This document shows positions 1 through 6,497 of a DNA stretch of 7,750 nt, piece after piece. Positions within the stretch are counted from its first letter, which is position 1; each line of letters starts with the position of its first letter. The DNA is taken from NCBI GenBank assembly GCA_003485825.1, contig DNHN01000129.1:1-7750 (forward strand). The letters are read 5' to 3'. This DNA is from Bacteroidota bacterium. GTDB lineage: Bacteria; Bacteroidota; Bacteroidia; NS11-12g; UBA9320. Made by a program: the position numbers and the translations under genes. Below the pieces are notes generated by a model, which searched no databases, was not told the origin of the DNA, and saw only the letters and a list, made by a program, of their open reading frames with translations.

Positions 1-11
1 CGTTGATTTAG

Positions 12-2504
12 TTAGTGTTTTACCACTCTGCTTCGTAATACAGAGTCATTTATTCTAAACGCTATCATATAGATGCCATCCGCATATTCTGCTAGTTCTA
101 AACTTCCAGAGATTTCATTAGATCCCTTAGTTCTAGAAGTCGATTGTAGTACTTTTCCGGTGATATCGAATACAGTTATATTCATCTCTCCAAAGAGTTG
201 GTTTTCTATGCGGTAGTTTAGCGCACTTGCCGTAGGATTAGGATAAAGGTTGACATCTTTCCACAGTGCTAAGTCAGAGATGCTGTTGACTTCTTCAGGC
301 ACAGTCACACTTATGGTGATCGTGCTATCTACATCACCACAGTCATTTGTGGCTGTGAGCGTAACAGTATACATCCCTGTAGTATCATAAACATTGAACG
401 GACTCATGTCCGTAGACGACTGCCCATCACCAAAGTCCCATGCATAGCTATTGGCTAGCGTAGATGTATTGGTAAATACGACGGAGTCTTCAAAAGCTTG
501 TTGGCTAAATCCAGCGATAGGCAGTGGATTAATGGATACGGTAATGTCGTCAAAGTCTTCGCATCCCTCTGCACTTCTGGTTATTACAGTATAGGTAGTT
601 TCTTCAGTAGGAGATAGGTTAGCTGTTGCTGTAGTCTCCCCATTACTCCATTCATACGTAGCACCACCGCTGGCAGTCACGGCGAGTGATTCTCCTTCGC
701 AGATAGTGGTATCACTATTTGGCGATAGCACTCCATCTGGTCTGACGTATCTCGCTACAGCTACGGTATCGTATGCTTCACACCCATTGGCATTTTTAGC
801 TATCAAGTATAAGTTTTTTGGACTTAGCATTTGAAATCTGATCGCCTTCGATGTGTCTCCGTTGCTCCATTGAAAGCTATCGGCTACAGCGTTTGCAGTG
901 ATGGTAATGAATTTAGTGAAGCACGCTCCTGTATCGCGCAGCGGGATAAGCTCCGGAGTAATGTATGCTGTGATAAGCACAGAGTCTTGGATAGTACATC
1001 CTTTATCGTTGGTGCCTGTCACTACTTTGTATTCTGCCTTCGTCACCTCAAAGGTGTAATCGGACGTCATAGGACCTCCATCCCAAGAGTAGCTTGCAGC
1101 ACCCCTACTGATTATGCTTACGGACTGACCCATACATGCCGCAGTATCACCAAAGGCGATGACTGCAGGGGCACTTACGGATACCTGTGTGGTTAAACCA
1201 TTTAGACACCCGTTCGTGCTATCTAGAAGTACAGTATAGGTCTTCGGTCCAGTAGAAGGACTTACTCGCCATGGAGTATTCTTTGGTCCGCCAATCCAGC
1301 TATAGTTGCTGCCTCCGGAGGCAGTTAAGTCTATGCTGTCTCCTCGGCATATAGTGCTATCTGCTATGATAGTGCCACTTGGAGCGGGAGTCACTGCTAT
1401 GGTGATGGTATCTCTAGCGATAAGGCCACATCCGAAATCTGCCACTACCGTGATTTCTGTAGCGGTGGATAGTTCAAAGAATGTATTCCGGTTGTTAGGA
1501 GTAATTGCTAATGCTGCAGGTGACCAAGAATAATCGGCTACTTTGTCTCCAGATAATAGTACTTGAGAAAGTTCGCACACCGTGTCTTTGTTGGCAGTGA
1601 TGTTTACTTCGCGGTAAGTGTCGTAAGGCCCTACGTTAACACGCAGTCCTAGAACTGCCTTTTCTAGTGTTTGTACTCCTATGCTGTCTACAGCTGTCCA
1701 GCCAGCCCCTCCATCATAGTACATTGTGTAAGGGAATATATTTATGTTTGTAAACCCTAATTGGAGATTGTTGGTAGTAAGTTGTTCAACGCTAGCAAAA
1801 TAATCACCTGAAGTAACAATAGCAGGACACTTCAGCTTAGCAGTATACCAGTTTTGACCTGCAAGAATGCTCACTGTTTCTGTAGTTTGTATAATGCTAC
1901 CAGGGGTATTGCTATTCCAGTTGTGTATGTGTGCTTTACACGAATCTCCCGCAGTGGGATTATCAAGGTAAAAAGTAATAGACGTAATGGTGTCAGCAAC
2001 CTTTAGGCTAAATCGCTGACCAATAAATCCTTGTCCACCATTAAAGCCAAGTCCGTCGGTAGGTGTTCCTTTTTCTCTAGCAAAAATGGTATCGGTAACC
2101 TCAAATTCAAGAGAGTCATTGTTGTTGGTGAGGTCAGTCTCTGTTTCAGAAATGGAGGTGCTAAAATTTACCTTGTAATCGCCGATAGCGCTAGGCAAGA
2201 ATCCAGTAGCAGACAAGCTACTGTCTGCTACTCCAGCAGATATGGAAGAAAAATTTAAGGAATCTTGAAAACTAGAGCCTCTAGTAATGTCCACTTTGAC
2301 GTCTGTAATTGTACCTGTTCCATTGTTTATTACTTTTCCTCCAAATTTAAAGGTGTCACAGTGATGCAGTGGTGTCATAGCATACTCCCCATTTACTCTG
2401 TACACAGAATCTAGATTTGCGTCATAGGTCTGAGCTTGCACGGACGGGAGAATTAACAAAATTAAGGTGATAGTCGAGAAGAATAAATGTAGATGTTTTT
2501 TCAT
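12..2504 (-). CDS. Secreted multidomain adhesin-like protein with Ig-like repeats, PKD domain and T9SS type A sorting domain
   Basis: This 830-residue protein is predicted to be exported by Sec and then moved across the outer membrane by the type IX secretion system, for the cell surface or release. Residues 1-24 form a signal peptide (KKH, a hydrophobic core, then a VQA-Q cleavage site). Residues about 45-137 resemble a CARDB-like beta domain, and 140-295 form a second beta-rich region I cannot assign. Five Ig-like repeats of about 72 residues follow (about 301-662), each with a Y/F-x-W core and a cysteine pair. A PKD domain (about 663-735) has the motif WDFGDG at 689-694. The C-terminal 80 residues are a T9SS sorting domain: LYPNPT (753-758), a DITGKV-like turn, GIYMI and a basic end. 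No catalytic motif is visible, so adhesion or matrix binding is inference from architecture. The start is ATG followed by AAA AAA and the signal peptide; the stop is TAA at 12-14. It appears to be a single-gene unit, divergent from the SRPBCC gene. Confidence 0.9.
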   Translation of the reverse strand: MKKHLHLFFSTITLILLILPSVQAQTYDANLDSVYRVNGEYAMTPLHHCDTFKFGGKVINNGTGTITDVKVDITRGSSFQDSLNFSSISAGVADSSLSATGFLPSAIGDYKVNFSTSISETETDLTNNNDSLEFEVTDTIFAREKGTPTDGLGFNGGQGFIGQRFSLKVADTITSITFYLDNPTAGDSCKAHIHNWNSNTPGSIIQTTETVSILAGQNWYTAKLKCPAIVTSGDYFASVEQLTTNNLQLGFTNINIFPYTMYYDGGAGWTAVDSIGVQTLEKAVLGLRVNVGPYDTYREVNITANKDTVCELSQVLLSGDKVADYSWSPAALAITPNNRNTFFELSTATEITVVADFGCGLIARDTITIAVTPAPSGTIIADSTICRGDSIDLTASGGSNYSWIGGPKNTPWRVSPSTGPKTYTVLLDSTNGCLNGLTTQVSVSAPAVIAFGDTAACMGQSVSIISRGAASYSWDGGPMTSDYTFEVTKAEYKVVTGTNDKGCTIQDSVLITAYITPELIPLRDTGACFTKFITITANAVADSFQWSNGDTSKAIRFQMLSPKNLYLIAKNANGCEAYDTVAVARYVRPDGVLSPNSDTTICEGESLAVTASGGATYEWSNGETTATANLSPTEETTYTVITRSAEGCEDFDDITVSINPLPIAGFSQQAFEDSVVFTNTSTLANSYAWDFGDGQSSTDMSPFNVYDTTGMYTVTLTATNDCGDVDSTITISVTVPEEVNSISDLALWKDVNLYPNPTASALNYRIENQLFGEMNITVFDITGKVLQSTSRTKGSNEISGSLELAEYADGIYMIAFRINDSVLRSRVVKH
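519..1604 (-). repeat. Five tandem Ig-like protein repeats within the T9SS cargo gene
   Basis: This segment encodes residues about 301-662, which divide into five units of about 70-75 residues. Each unit starts near a D-x-x-x-C or D-x-x-C element, has an aromatic-x-Trp core about 17 residues later (W327, W403, W474, W546, W619), and has a second Cys usually in a G-C context. The cysteine pairs are C310/C359, C386/C433, C457/C503, C528/C575 and C602/C648. The repeats have diverged at the DNA level, so this is a protein-domain array and not a recent DNA duplication. Such arrays are common in Bacteroidota surface proteins, usually as stalks or adhesive spacers. Confidence 0.75.
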
Positions 2505-2525
2505 AAAGTTGCGTATTTAGAACGC

Positions 2526-2557
2526 TAAAAATATCCTTTTAATAGGAGATTAGCAAG
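2526..2557 (-). promoter_or_regulatory. Candidate Bacteroidota-type promoter for the T9SS cargo gene
   Basis: Read on the minus strand, CTTG (2557-2554) is followed after 20 bp by TATTTTTA (2533-2526). The latter matches the Bacteroidota -7 consensus TAnnTTTG at 7 of 8 positions. Transcription would begin near 2519-2521, giving a leader of about 15 nt before the ATG at 2504. The spacing fits the known 17-23 bp range, but the -33 match is partial. This is inference from consensus only. Confidence 0.35.
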
Positions 2558-2580
2558 TCATAAAATCCAAAGTACATTTG
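2550..2580 (+). promoter_or_regulatory. Candidate Bacteroidota-type promoter for the SRPBCC gene
   Basis: TACATTTG at 2573-2580 is a perfect match to the Bacteroidota -7 consensus TAnnTTTG. TTAG at 2550-2553 lies 19 bp upstream in the -33 position and is a partial match to TTTG. The -7 box ends only 4 bp before the ATG at 2585, so transcription should begin at or within a few bases of that ATG. This implies either a leaderless mRNA or translation from the in-frame ATG at 2594. Confidence 0.5.
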
Positions 2581-2584
2581 CGCT

Positions 2585-3091
2585 ATGCAAATAATGAAGT
2601 ACATAGGTGTCTTTATGCTGTTTATTGCAGCAGGATTTTATGGTATGATTTTACTAGCTCCTACAGAGTTAGAGTACCAAGTAAATGAAGATATTAACGC
2701 ACCCATCAGTGAGGTGTACGACGCGATCAGTAGCCCAGCTGCAATGACTAAATGGATGAAAGGGTTAGAAAGCGTGAGGCAAACAAAGGGTGCGGAAGCA
2801 GGCCTAGGTAGCGAATATGATTTGTACTACCCTCAGGAGATGGTAATGCACAGAGTGGTCACTGTACATGAGGCTCCCTTCCGCATCGCAAATGAAGGTC
2901 TGGTGAAAGATTTTTTTTCGAGAGTAGATGACTACACGCTAGAAGCATTGGACAGCAATACCACAAGAGTATCGTGGAGAGTAAAGATGACTTCCCTCGA
3001 TATGAAGAGCAGAATGATTATGAAAGCAGAGGATTCGCATAAAGCAAACACTGCGGCTAATCTTACCTCGTTAAAGAAGTTGCTTGAATAA
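2585..3091 (+). CDS. Membrane-anchored SRPBCC (START/Bet v1-like) family protein
   Basis: This 168-residue protein has an N-terminal hydrophobic segment (residues about 6-25) that should act as a single membrane anchor or uncleaved signal. A soluble domain of about 140 residues follows. The domain opens with a typical SRPBCC pattern: a strand with charged residues (YQVNEDINAP, 31-40), then a helix SEVYDAISSP with W57 after it, and it ends in a long C-terminal helix (about 140-167). Members of this fold (polyketide cyclase/dehydrase-like, START-like) bind hydrophobic ligands in a central cavity; no ligand or catalytic role can be assigned here. The start is ATG at 2585, but ATG at 2594 (codon 4) is a real alternative because the promoter -7 box lies so close. 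No Shine-Dalgarno sequence is present. The gene is divergent from the T9SS cargo gene and convergent with recG, so it is probably monocistronic. Confidence 0.8.
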   Translation: MQIMKYIGVFMLFIAAGFYGMILLAPTELEYQVNEDINAPISEVYDAISSPAAMTKWMKGLESVRQTKGAEAGLGSEYDLYYPQEMVMHRVVTVHEAPFRIANEGLVKDFFSRVDDYTLEALDSNTTRVSWRVKMTSLDMKSRMIMKAEDSHKANTAANLTSLKKLLE

Positions 3092-3116
3092 ACTAGTCCT
3101 GAGGTGAATTTACGAA

Positions 3117-3133
3117 TAGAGGCTCATCCTCTA
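3117..3133. terminator. Small hairpin in the convergent gap; possible weak bidirectional terminator
   Basis: TAGAGG (3117-3122) and CCTCTA (3128-3133) form a perfect 6-bp stem with a 5-nt loop in the 45-bp gap between the SRPBCC and recG stop codons. No T-run follows on either strand, so it is not a canonical intrinsic terminator. Its position between convergent genes is the main argument for a role in ending transcription or protecting 3' ends. Confidence 0.25.
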
Positions 3134-3136
3134 AGA

Positions 3137-5224
3137 CTACGCTATTTTCTCCCAGTCCTTGTACCCTTGTTTATTTTTCATAAAGTGTTTTAGACTTTCG
3201 TGATTTTTGTATTCCGGATCGTCAGTAAGCAACTCTACGATGGCCTCTCTAGCCATTTCTGCGATATGAGCATCCGTACTGAGAGATGCTAGCTTGAGCT
3301 GGTCTAGACCACTCTGCCGCGTGCCTGCAATGTCTCCAAATCCACGCAGTTGCATGTCTATTTCACTAAGTTCAAAACCGGATGTAGTGCCTACCATCGC
3401 TTGCAGACGGGTCTTGGCATTGTCACTTAACTTTTTACTGCTGAGGAGTATGCAGTAACTCTGTTCTGCGCCTCTTCCCACACGTCCTCGAAGTTGATGC
3501 AGTTGGGATAACCCAAATTTCTCTGCACTTTCTATGATCATGATACTCGCATTAGGTACGTTAATGCCTACTTCTATCACGGTGGTACTTACCAGTATGT
3601 TGGTCTTACCGTTAGCAAAGTCTTGCATCTTGGCTTCTTTGTCAGAAGGTTTCATTTTTCCGTGTAGCATCTCCACCTGATAGGCTGGCCGAGGGAAAAA
3701 CTCTAGCAGCTGATCATAGCCAGTATTGAGGTCTTTGTAATGGAGGGTCTCACTCTCTTCTATGAGCGGATAGACGACATATGCTTGTCTGCCTTTGGCT
3801 ATCTCATCTTTCATAAACTGCCATACTTTTTCTCGAGCAAACCCAAAGCGATGCGCTGTCTTGATGGCTCTACGCCCAGCAGGCATTTCATCGATTACAC
3901 TGTAGTCTAAATCTCCGTATACACTCATTGCTAGTGTTCGCGGTATCGGAGTAGCAGTCATTACCAGTACGTGTGGATTGATTTGACCCTTTGCTTGCAG
4001 TTTAGCGCGCTGAGCTACCCCAAAGCGGTGTTGCTCATCTATAATGGTTAGTCCTAGATTTTCAAATTGCACGACATCTTCGATTAACGCATGCGTGCCT
4101 ACCAGCAGTTTTATAGTACCGGCTTGTAGCTTTTCGTGAAGCATTCTTCGCTCCTTAGTAGTGCTACTTCCAGTGAGTATTCCTATTTCAATGCCTATTT
4201 TTTCTGCGAGCTCCTTAAGCCCGATATAGTGCTGTATGGCGAGTATCTCTGTGGGGGCCATAAGGCTCGCTTGGTAGCCATTATCGATAGCCATAAGTAC
4301 ACAGAGAAACGCGACTATCGTCTTTCCGCTGCCTACATCTCCCTGCAGGAGTCGATTCATTTGGTCTCCAGAGCAGAGGTCCGTTTTTACTTCTCGCAAC
4401 ACCCGTTCTTGTGCTCCTGTGAGACTAAAGGGGAGGTGGTTTTTGATGAAGTCTTCAAAAAGCGGATTTTGAGTCTTGAATGTAATGCCCTTGTCGGCTC
4501 GTTTTCTATTTACCTTTTGATTAATAAAAGGAAGCTGTAAAAAGAAAAGCTCCTCGAACTTAAACCGGTGTTGTGCAGCTTCTATGTGCTTATGGCTGGG
4601 AGGCTGATGGATAAATCGAAATGCTTTGTCTCTGGGAATAAGCTTGTACTTTTGGCACATCTCCGGAGAAAATATCTCTGGAATATTGAAGTGCTCATGC
4701 CTGATCAGATGGTGCATCACTTGGCGAATGGCCTTACTCTCCACTCTGCGAGTTTTCATCATTTCTGTGGTGTGATAGACTGCTTCTAGGGGAGCACTGT
4801 TTTTTCTGTTTGCCACCGTATCTAGCTCCGGATGACTCATAGTGAGCTTGCCTCTAAAAAAGCTAGGCTTGCCAAATATAACGACCTCTTCACCTACTTT
4901 TAGCTGACTTTTTATCCATTTTACACCCTTAAACCATAGTAACTCCATTTCTCGTTCTCCATCAGAGAAGTAGGCCACTAATCTTGTACTGCGTTGTGGT
5001 CCGACCTCTTCCACACGTCGTATTTTTCCTTTGAGCTGAATGTAACTGGAATCTTGCTCTATCTCAGAGATGCGATAAAATTTGCTGCGGTCCACATAGC
5101 GAAACGGAAAGTAGTTCAGTAAGTCATTGAAAGTAAAGAGTGCCAATTCTTTATTGAGAATTCCTGCACGTACTTCGCCTACGCCCTTTAAAAATTTTAT
5201 GTCTGTGCCTAGAAACTCGTTCAC
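3137..5224 (-). CDS. recG: ATP-dependent DNA helicase RecG
   Basis: RecG is a cytoplasmic superfamily 2 translocase that reverses stalled replication forks and remodels Holliday junctions, D-loops and R-loops. The 695-residue length is typical. Residues about 8-50 carry the usual N-terminal element (FLKGVG, FPFRYVDRSKFY). An OB-fold wedge domain spans about 60-150. The helicase core contains SLTGAQ (267-272), Walker A GDVGSGKT (295-302), MAPTEI, DEQH (396-399), TATPIPRT (423-430), TTVIEVGINVP (547-557) and QLRGRVGR (577-584). The RecG-specific LRGFGDIAGTRQSG segment is at 626-639. All key motifs are intact. The start is GTG at 5224, supported because the encoded MNEFLGTDIKFLKGVG matches the usual RecG N-terminus. 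The stop is TAG. The start overlaps the stop of the upstream CPBP gene by 4 bp (GTGA), which implies one transcript and likely translational coupling. There is no Shine-Dalgarno sequence. Confidence 0.97.
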   Translation of the reverse strand: MNEFLGTDIKFLKGVGEVRAGILNKELALFTFNDLLNYFPFRYVDRSKFYRISEIEQDSSYIQLKGKIRRVEEVGPQRSTRLVAYFSDGEREMELLWFKGVKWIKSQLKVGEEVVIFGKPSFFRGKLTMSHPELDTVANRKNSAPLEAVYHTTEMMKTRRVESKAIRQVMHHLIRHEHFNIPEIFSPEMCQKYKLIPRDKAFRFIHQPPSHKHIEAAQHRFKFEELFFLQLPFINQKVNRKRADKGITFKTQNPLFEDFIKNHLPFSLTGAQERVLREVKTDLCSGDQMNRLLQGDVGSGKTIVAFLCVLMAIDNGYQASLMAPTEILAIQHYIGLKELAEKIGIEIGILTGSSTTKERRMLHEKLQAGTIKLLVGTHALIEDVVQFENLGLTIIDEQHRFGVAQRAKLQAKGQINPHVLVMTATPIPRTLAMSVYGDLDYSVIDEMPAGRRAIKTAHRFGFAREKVWQFMKDEIAKGRQAYVVYPLIEESETLHYKDLNTGYDQLLEFFPRPAYQVEMLHGKMKPSDKEAKMQDFANGKTNILVSTTVIEVGINVPNASIMIIESAEKFGLSQLHQLRGRVGRGAEQSYCILLSSKKLSDNAKTRLQAMVGTTSGFELSEIDMQLRGFGDIAGTRQSGLDQLKLASLSTDAHIAEMAREAIVELLTDDPEYKNHESLKHFMKNKQGYKDWEKIA
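5221..5224 (-). other. GTGA stop/start overlap between the CPBP gene and recG
   Basis: On the minus strand the four bases GTGA hold both the recG GTG start (5224-5222) and the TGA stop of the upstream CPBP gene (5223-5221). Such 4-bp overlaps normally indicate co-transcription and re-initiation by the terminating ribosome. No Shine-Dalgarno sequence precedes it, so coupling may be the main way recG is translated. Confidence 0.85.
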
Positions 5225-6189
5225 GGGTAAAAATACTTACTGATAAATGCACCAATCTCCATCATCCAAGCGATACCTACATGCACTATTATACCACCTA
5301 CAATACTGCGACTGTAGTAGGCTACTATGCCCAGCAGGGTGCCACCAAAGAATGAGCTGATCAACTCTCCCATGGGCTTATTCCAGTGGATGACTACATA
5401 CATATAGGCCATGGGGAGTATGGCTCTAGGACCCACTATACCTACGAAAGCGAGTATGAGAAATCCCCTAAAAAAGAATTCAATACTGAAAAAATCCAGT
5501 CCGTAGAGCACCTCATATAAAGCAAAGTATTTCCAGTGCTCGGAGTTAGCGAAGTCCAATGAAAGCATCTTCTGTACACGAGGATACGAGGTAAGAAAAT
5601 CTGCCTGTGTACTTGCTGCCGCAATAAGTGGTACCATTATTAGCAGCATGATGAGGTAGGGCTTGGTGTTGAAATTTTTGAGCGTGAATCCGTAGAAGGG
5701 TTGTTCTTTTTTGTCTGTAAAATACCAATATACCCAGATAGCAACGAATAGGAAACCTCCTCGAATGATAGTGCCTATAATACTTGTAAGCCAGTCCATA
5801 TGAGCAGACGAGTAATTGGACGCCAAATAATCATGGATATAATAAGTGAGTGTACTTCTGTAAGCCACAAGTCCCGCGGCAAAAAGTAGGAGAAGCCAGA
5901 ATTTTCGGCGCTTCCAAAAGTGCCACTCATGATGAAATATACTGCTCATAAAGTAGCCGAAAAGCAGTGGTAAAAAGTACAGTGCAAAGTGAAAGGAAAA
6001 CTTGTAGCCACCAAAGTACGCAGCATACCACCAGCTCGTTAGAAGTGATTGTTCACCCCATTCAGTGGGGAGGTAGTTGAAATACTTAAAAGTACAAAAC
6101 GCGACGATAAAAATAAGGGCTACCAATAACTCACCCCAACTGAAGTGATCTCGGTAAAAATCTTTGAGATAGCCTATTATTTTTTTCAC
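5221..6189 (-). CDS. CPBP/CAAX (ABI)-type integral membrane protein, putative intramembrane metalloprotease
   Basis: From the preferred GTG start this is 322 residues with about eight hydrophobic segments (roughly 20-36, 65-86, 96-113, 135-157, 178-193, and several between 230 and 315). The C-terminal part matches the CPBP (CAAX protease and bacteriocin-processing) family: motif 1 reads I-E-F-F-F-R (I236, E237, R241), motif 2 YVVIH (H268) and motif 3 HVGIA (H303). Family members are intramembrane metalloproteases, or, where motifs are lost, non-catalytic membrane proteins. Here the first Glu of EExxxR is Ile and the residue four after the last His is Ala, so activity is uncertain. No ATG occurs in the first 97 codons of the open frame. 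GTG at 6189 gives MKKIIGYLKDFYRDHFSW, which resembles the N-termini I recall for Bacteroidota relatives. TTG at 6240 would add 17 residues and cannot be excluded. It is the first gene of a two-gene operon with recG. Confidence 0.8.
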   Translation of the reverse strand: MKKIIGYLKDFYRDHFSWGELLVALIFIVAFCTFKYFNYLPTEWGEQSLLTSWWYAAYFGGYKFSFHFALYFLPLLFGYFMSSIFHHEWHFWKRRKFWLLLLFAAGLVAYRSTLTYYIHDYLASNYSSAHMDWLTSIIGTIIRGGFLFVAIWVYWYFTDKKEQPFYGFTLKNFNTKPYLIMLLIMVPLIAAASTQADFLTSYPRVQKMLSLDFANSEHWKYFALYEVLYGLDFFSIEFFFRGFLILAFVGIVGPRAILPMAYMYVVIHWNKPMGELISSFFGGTLLGIVAYYSRSIVGGIIVHVGIAWMMEIGAFISKYFYP

Positions 6190-6206
6190 GTTGTGCTTTG
6201 GTTGGA

Positions 6207-6241
6207 CAATATTAAGGTTATCCGTACTAAAATGAGTCAAA
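6207..6241 (-). promoter_or_regulatory. Candidate proximal promoter for the CPBP-recG operon
   Basis: On the minus strand TTTG (6241-6238) is followed after 23 bp by TAATATTG (6214-6207), a 7 of 8 match to TAnnTTTG. Transcription would start near 6200, leaving a leader of about 11 nt before GTG 6189 and placing TTG 6240 outside the mRNA. The spacing is at the upper limit of the known range. If real, it supports the shorter CPBP protein. Confidence 0.3.
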
Positions 6242-6352
6242 TTTTCAAGCTACTTCAAATCATTTCTCGTGTATATGGGGTTAGTCATAGAGGCCTTTAT
6301 CCTTAGCCTAGCTATTTTATCTTAACCTAATTTCCTCAATACCAATATCCTA

Positions 6353-6385
6353 AAAAGTTATCCCTTTTAATGTGTAAAACACAAA
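6353..6385 (-). promoter_or_regulatory. Candidate distal promoter for the CPBP-recG operon
   Basis: On the minus strand TTTG (6385-6382) is followed after 21 bp by TAACTTTT (6360-6353), matching TAnnTTTG at 7 of 8 positions. Transcription from here would start near 6346, giving a leader of more than 100 nt and allowing either CPBP start codon. The perfect inverted repeat at 6371-6383 lies in the spacer and touches the -33 box. Confidence 0.3.
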
Positions 6386-6419
6386 AAAGAAAAGGCTTAA
6401 TTACAGGTTAAAATTCCAT

Positions 6420-6427
6420 TATACTTG
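6420..6427 (+). promoter_or_regulatory. Candidate -7 box for dnaE
   Basis: TATACTTG matches the Bacteroidota -7 consensus TAnnTTTG at 7 of 8 positions. I see no good -33 partner 17-23 bp upstream; the best is CTTA at 6396-6399. Transcription would begin near 6433, giving a leader of about 65 nt that starts just before the hairpin at 6437-6461. Confidence 0.3.
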
Positions 6428-6436
6428 TGCTTTACA

Positions 6437-6461
6437 GCAATGGTAAAATCATTGCCATTGC
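6437..6461 (+). promoter_or_regulatory. Hairpin in the dnaE 5' leader
   Basis: GCAATGGTAA (6437-6446) can pair with TTGCCATTGC (6452-6461) as a 10-bp stem with one G-U pair and a 5-nt loop. The outer seven pairs are a perfect GCAATGG/CCATTGC inverted repeat, so the site could also be a DNA operator. It sits immediately downstream of the predicted transcription start and about 36 nt before the dnaE start codon, with no U-tract after it. A role as an operator or as an mRNA-stabilising 5' structure is inference. Confidence 0.35.
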
Positions 6462-6476
6462 CATTAAAATTCATCT

Positions 6477-6490
6477 TTAACAATTAACAA
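6477..6490 (+). repeat. Tandem TTAACAA heptamer just upstream of the dnaE start
   Basis: Two perfect copies of TTAACAA lie end to end, finishing 7 nt before the GTG at 6498. The AT-rich, unstructured stretch occupies the place where a Shine-Dalgarno sequence would normally be. In Bacteroidota, A-rich upstream sequence is known to favour translation, so this may help ribosome loading; chance is also possible with only two copies. Confidence 0.4.
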
Positions 6491-6497
6491 TTATTCC

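Larger units (their letters stand above)
6190..6497. other. Divergent regulatory region between the CPBP-recG operon and dnaE
   Basis: This AT-rich stretch of about 300 bp separates two divergently transcribed units. I see no tRNA, no convincing small gene (the longest plus-strand ATG frame I traced, 6275-6325, is 16 codons) and no mobile-element signature. It holds two candidate minus-strand promoters, one plus-strand -7 box, a 13-bp palindrome (6371-6383), a hairpin in the dnaE leader (6437-6461) and a heptamer repeat next to the dnaE start. The left 60 bases or so would become coding if the CPBP gene starts at TTG 6240. Confidence 0.7.

Noticed and set aside
831..1196. A 121-codon plus-strand frame opposite the T9SS cargo gene
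   Set aside because: The sense-strand protein has clear repeat domains here; the antisense product looks like random Ser/Arg/Cys-rich read-through.
519..1604. Tandem periodicity as a possible DNA repeat or CRISPR-like array
   Set aside because: The period exists only at the protein level (about 72 residues); the DNA units have diverged and there are no identical repeats with spacers.
2543..2549. TAGGAGA as a Shine-Dalgarno sequence
   Set aside because: It is more than 35 nt from the SRPBCC start, lies upstream of the predicted transcription start, and no start codon follows at a usable distance.
12..3091. The T9SS cargo and SRPBCC genes as a new two-gene system
   Set aside because: They are divergently transcribed, have unrelated predicted functions, and nothing in the sequence links them beyond a shared promoter region.
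4136..4540. A 134-codon plus-strand frame opposite recG
   Set aside because: It lies wholly antisense to the helicase core of a complete recG, and the translation shows no recognisable domain.
6275..6325. A 16-codon plus-strand frame with a hydrophobic product in the dnaE upstream region
   Set aside because: It is too short to separate from chance, and has no promoter, repeat or ribosome-binding support.
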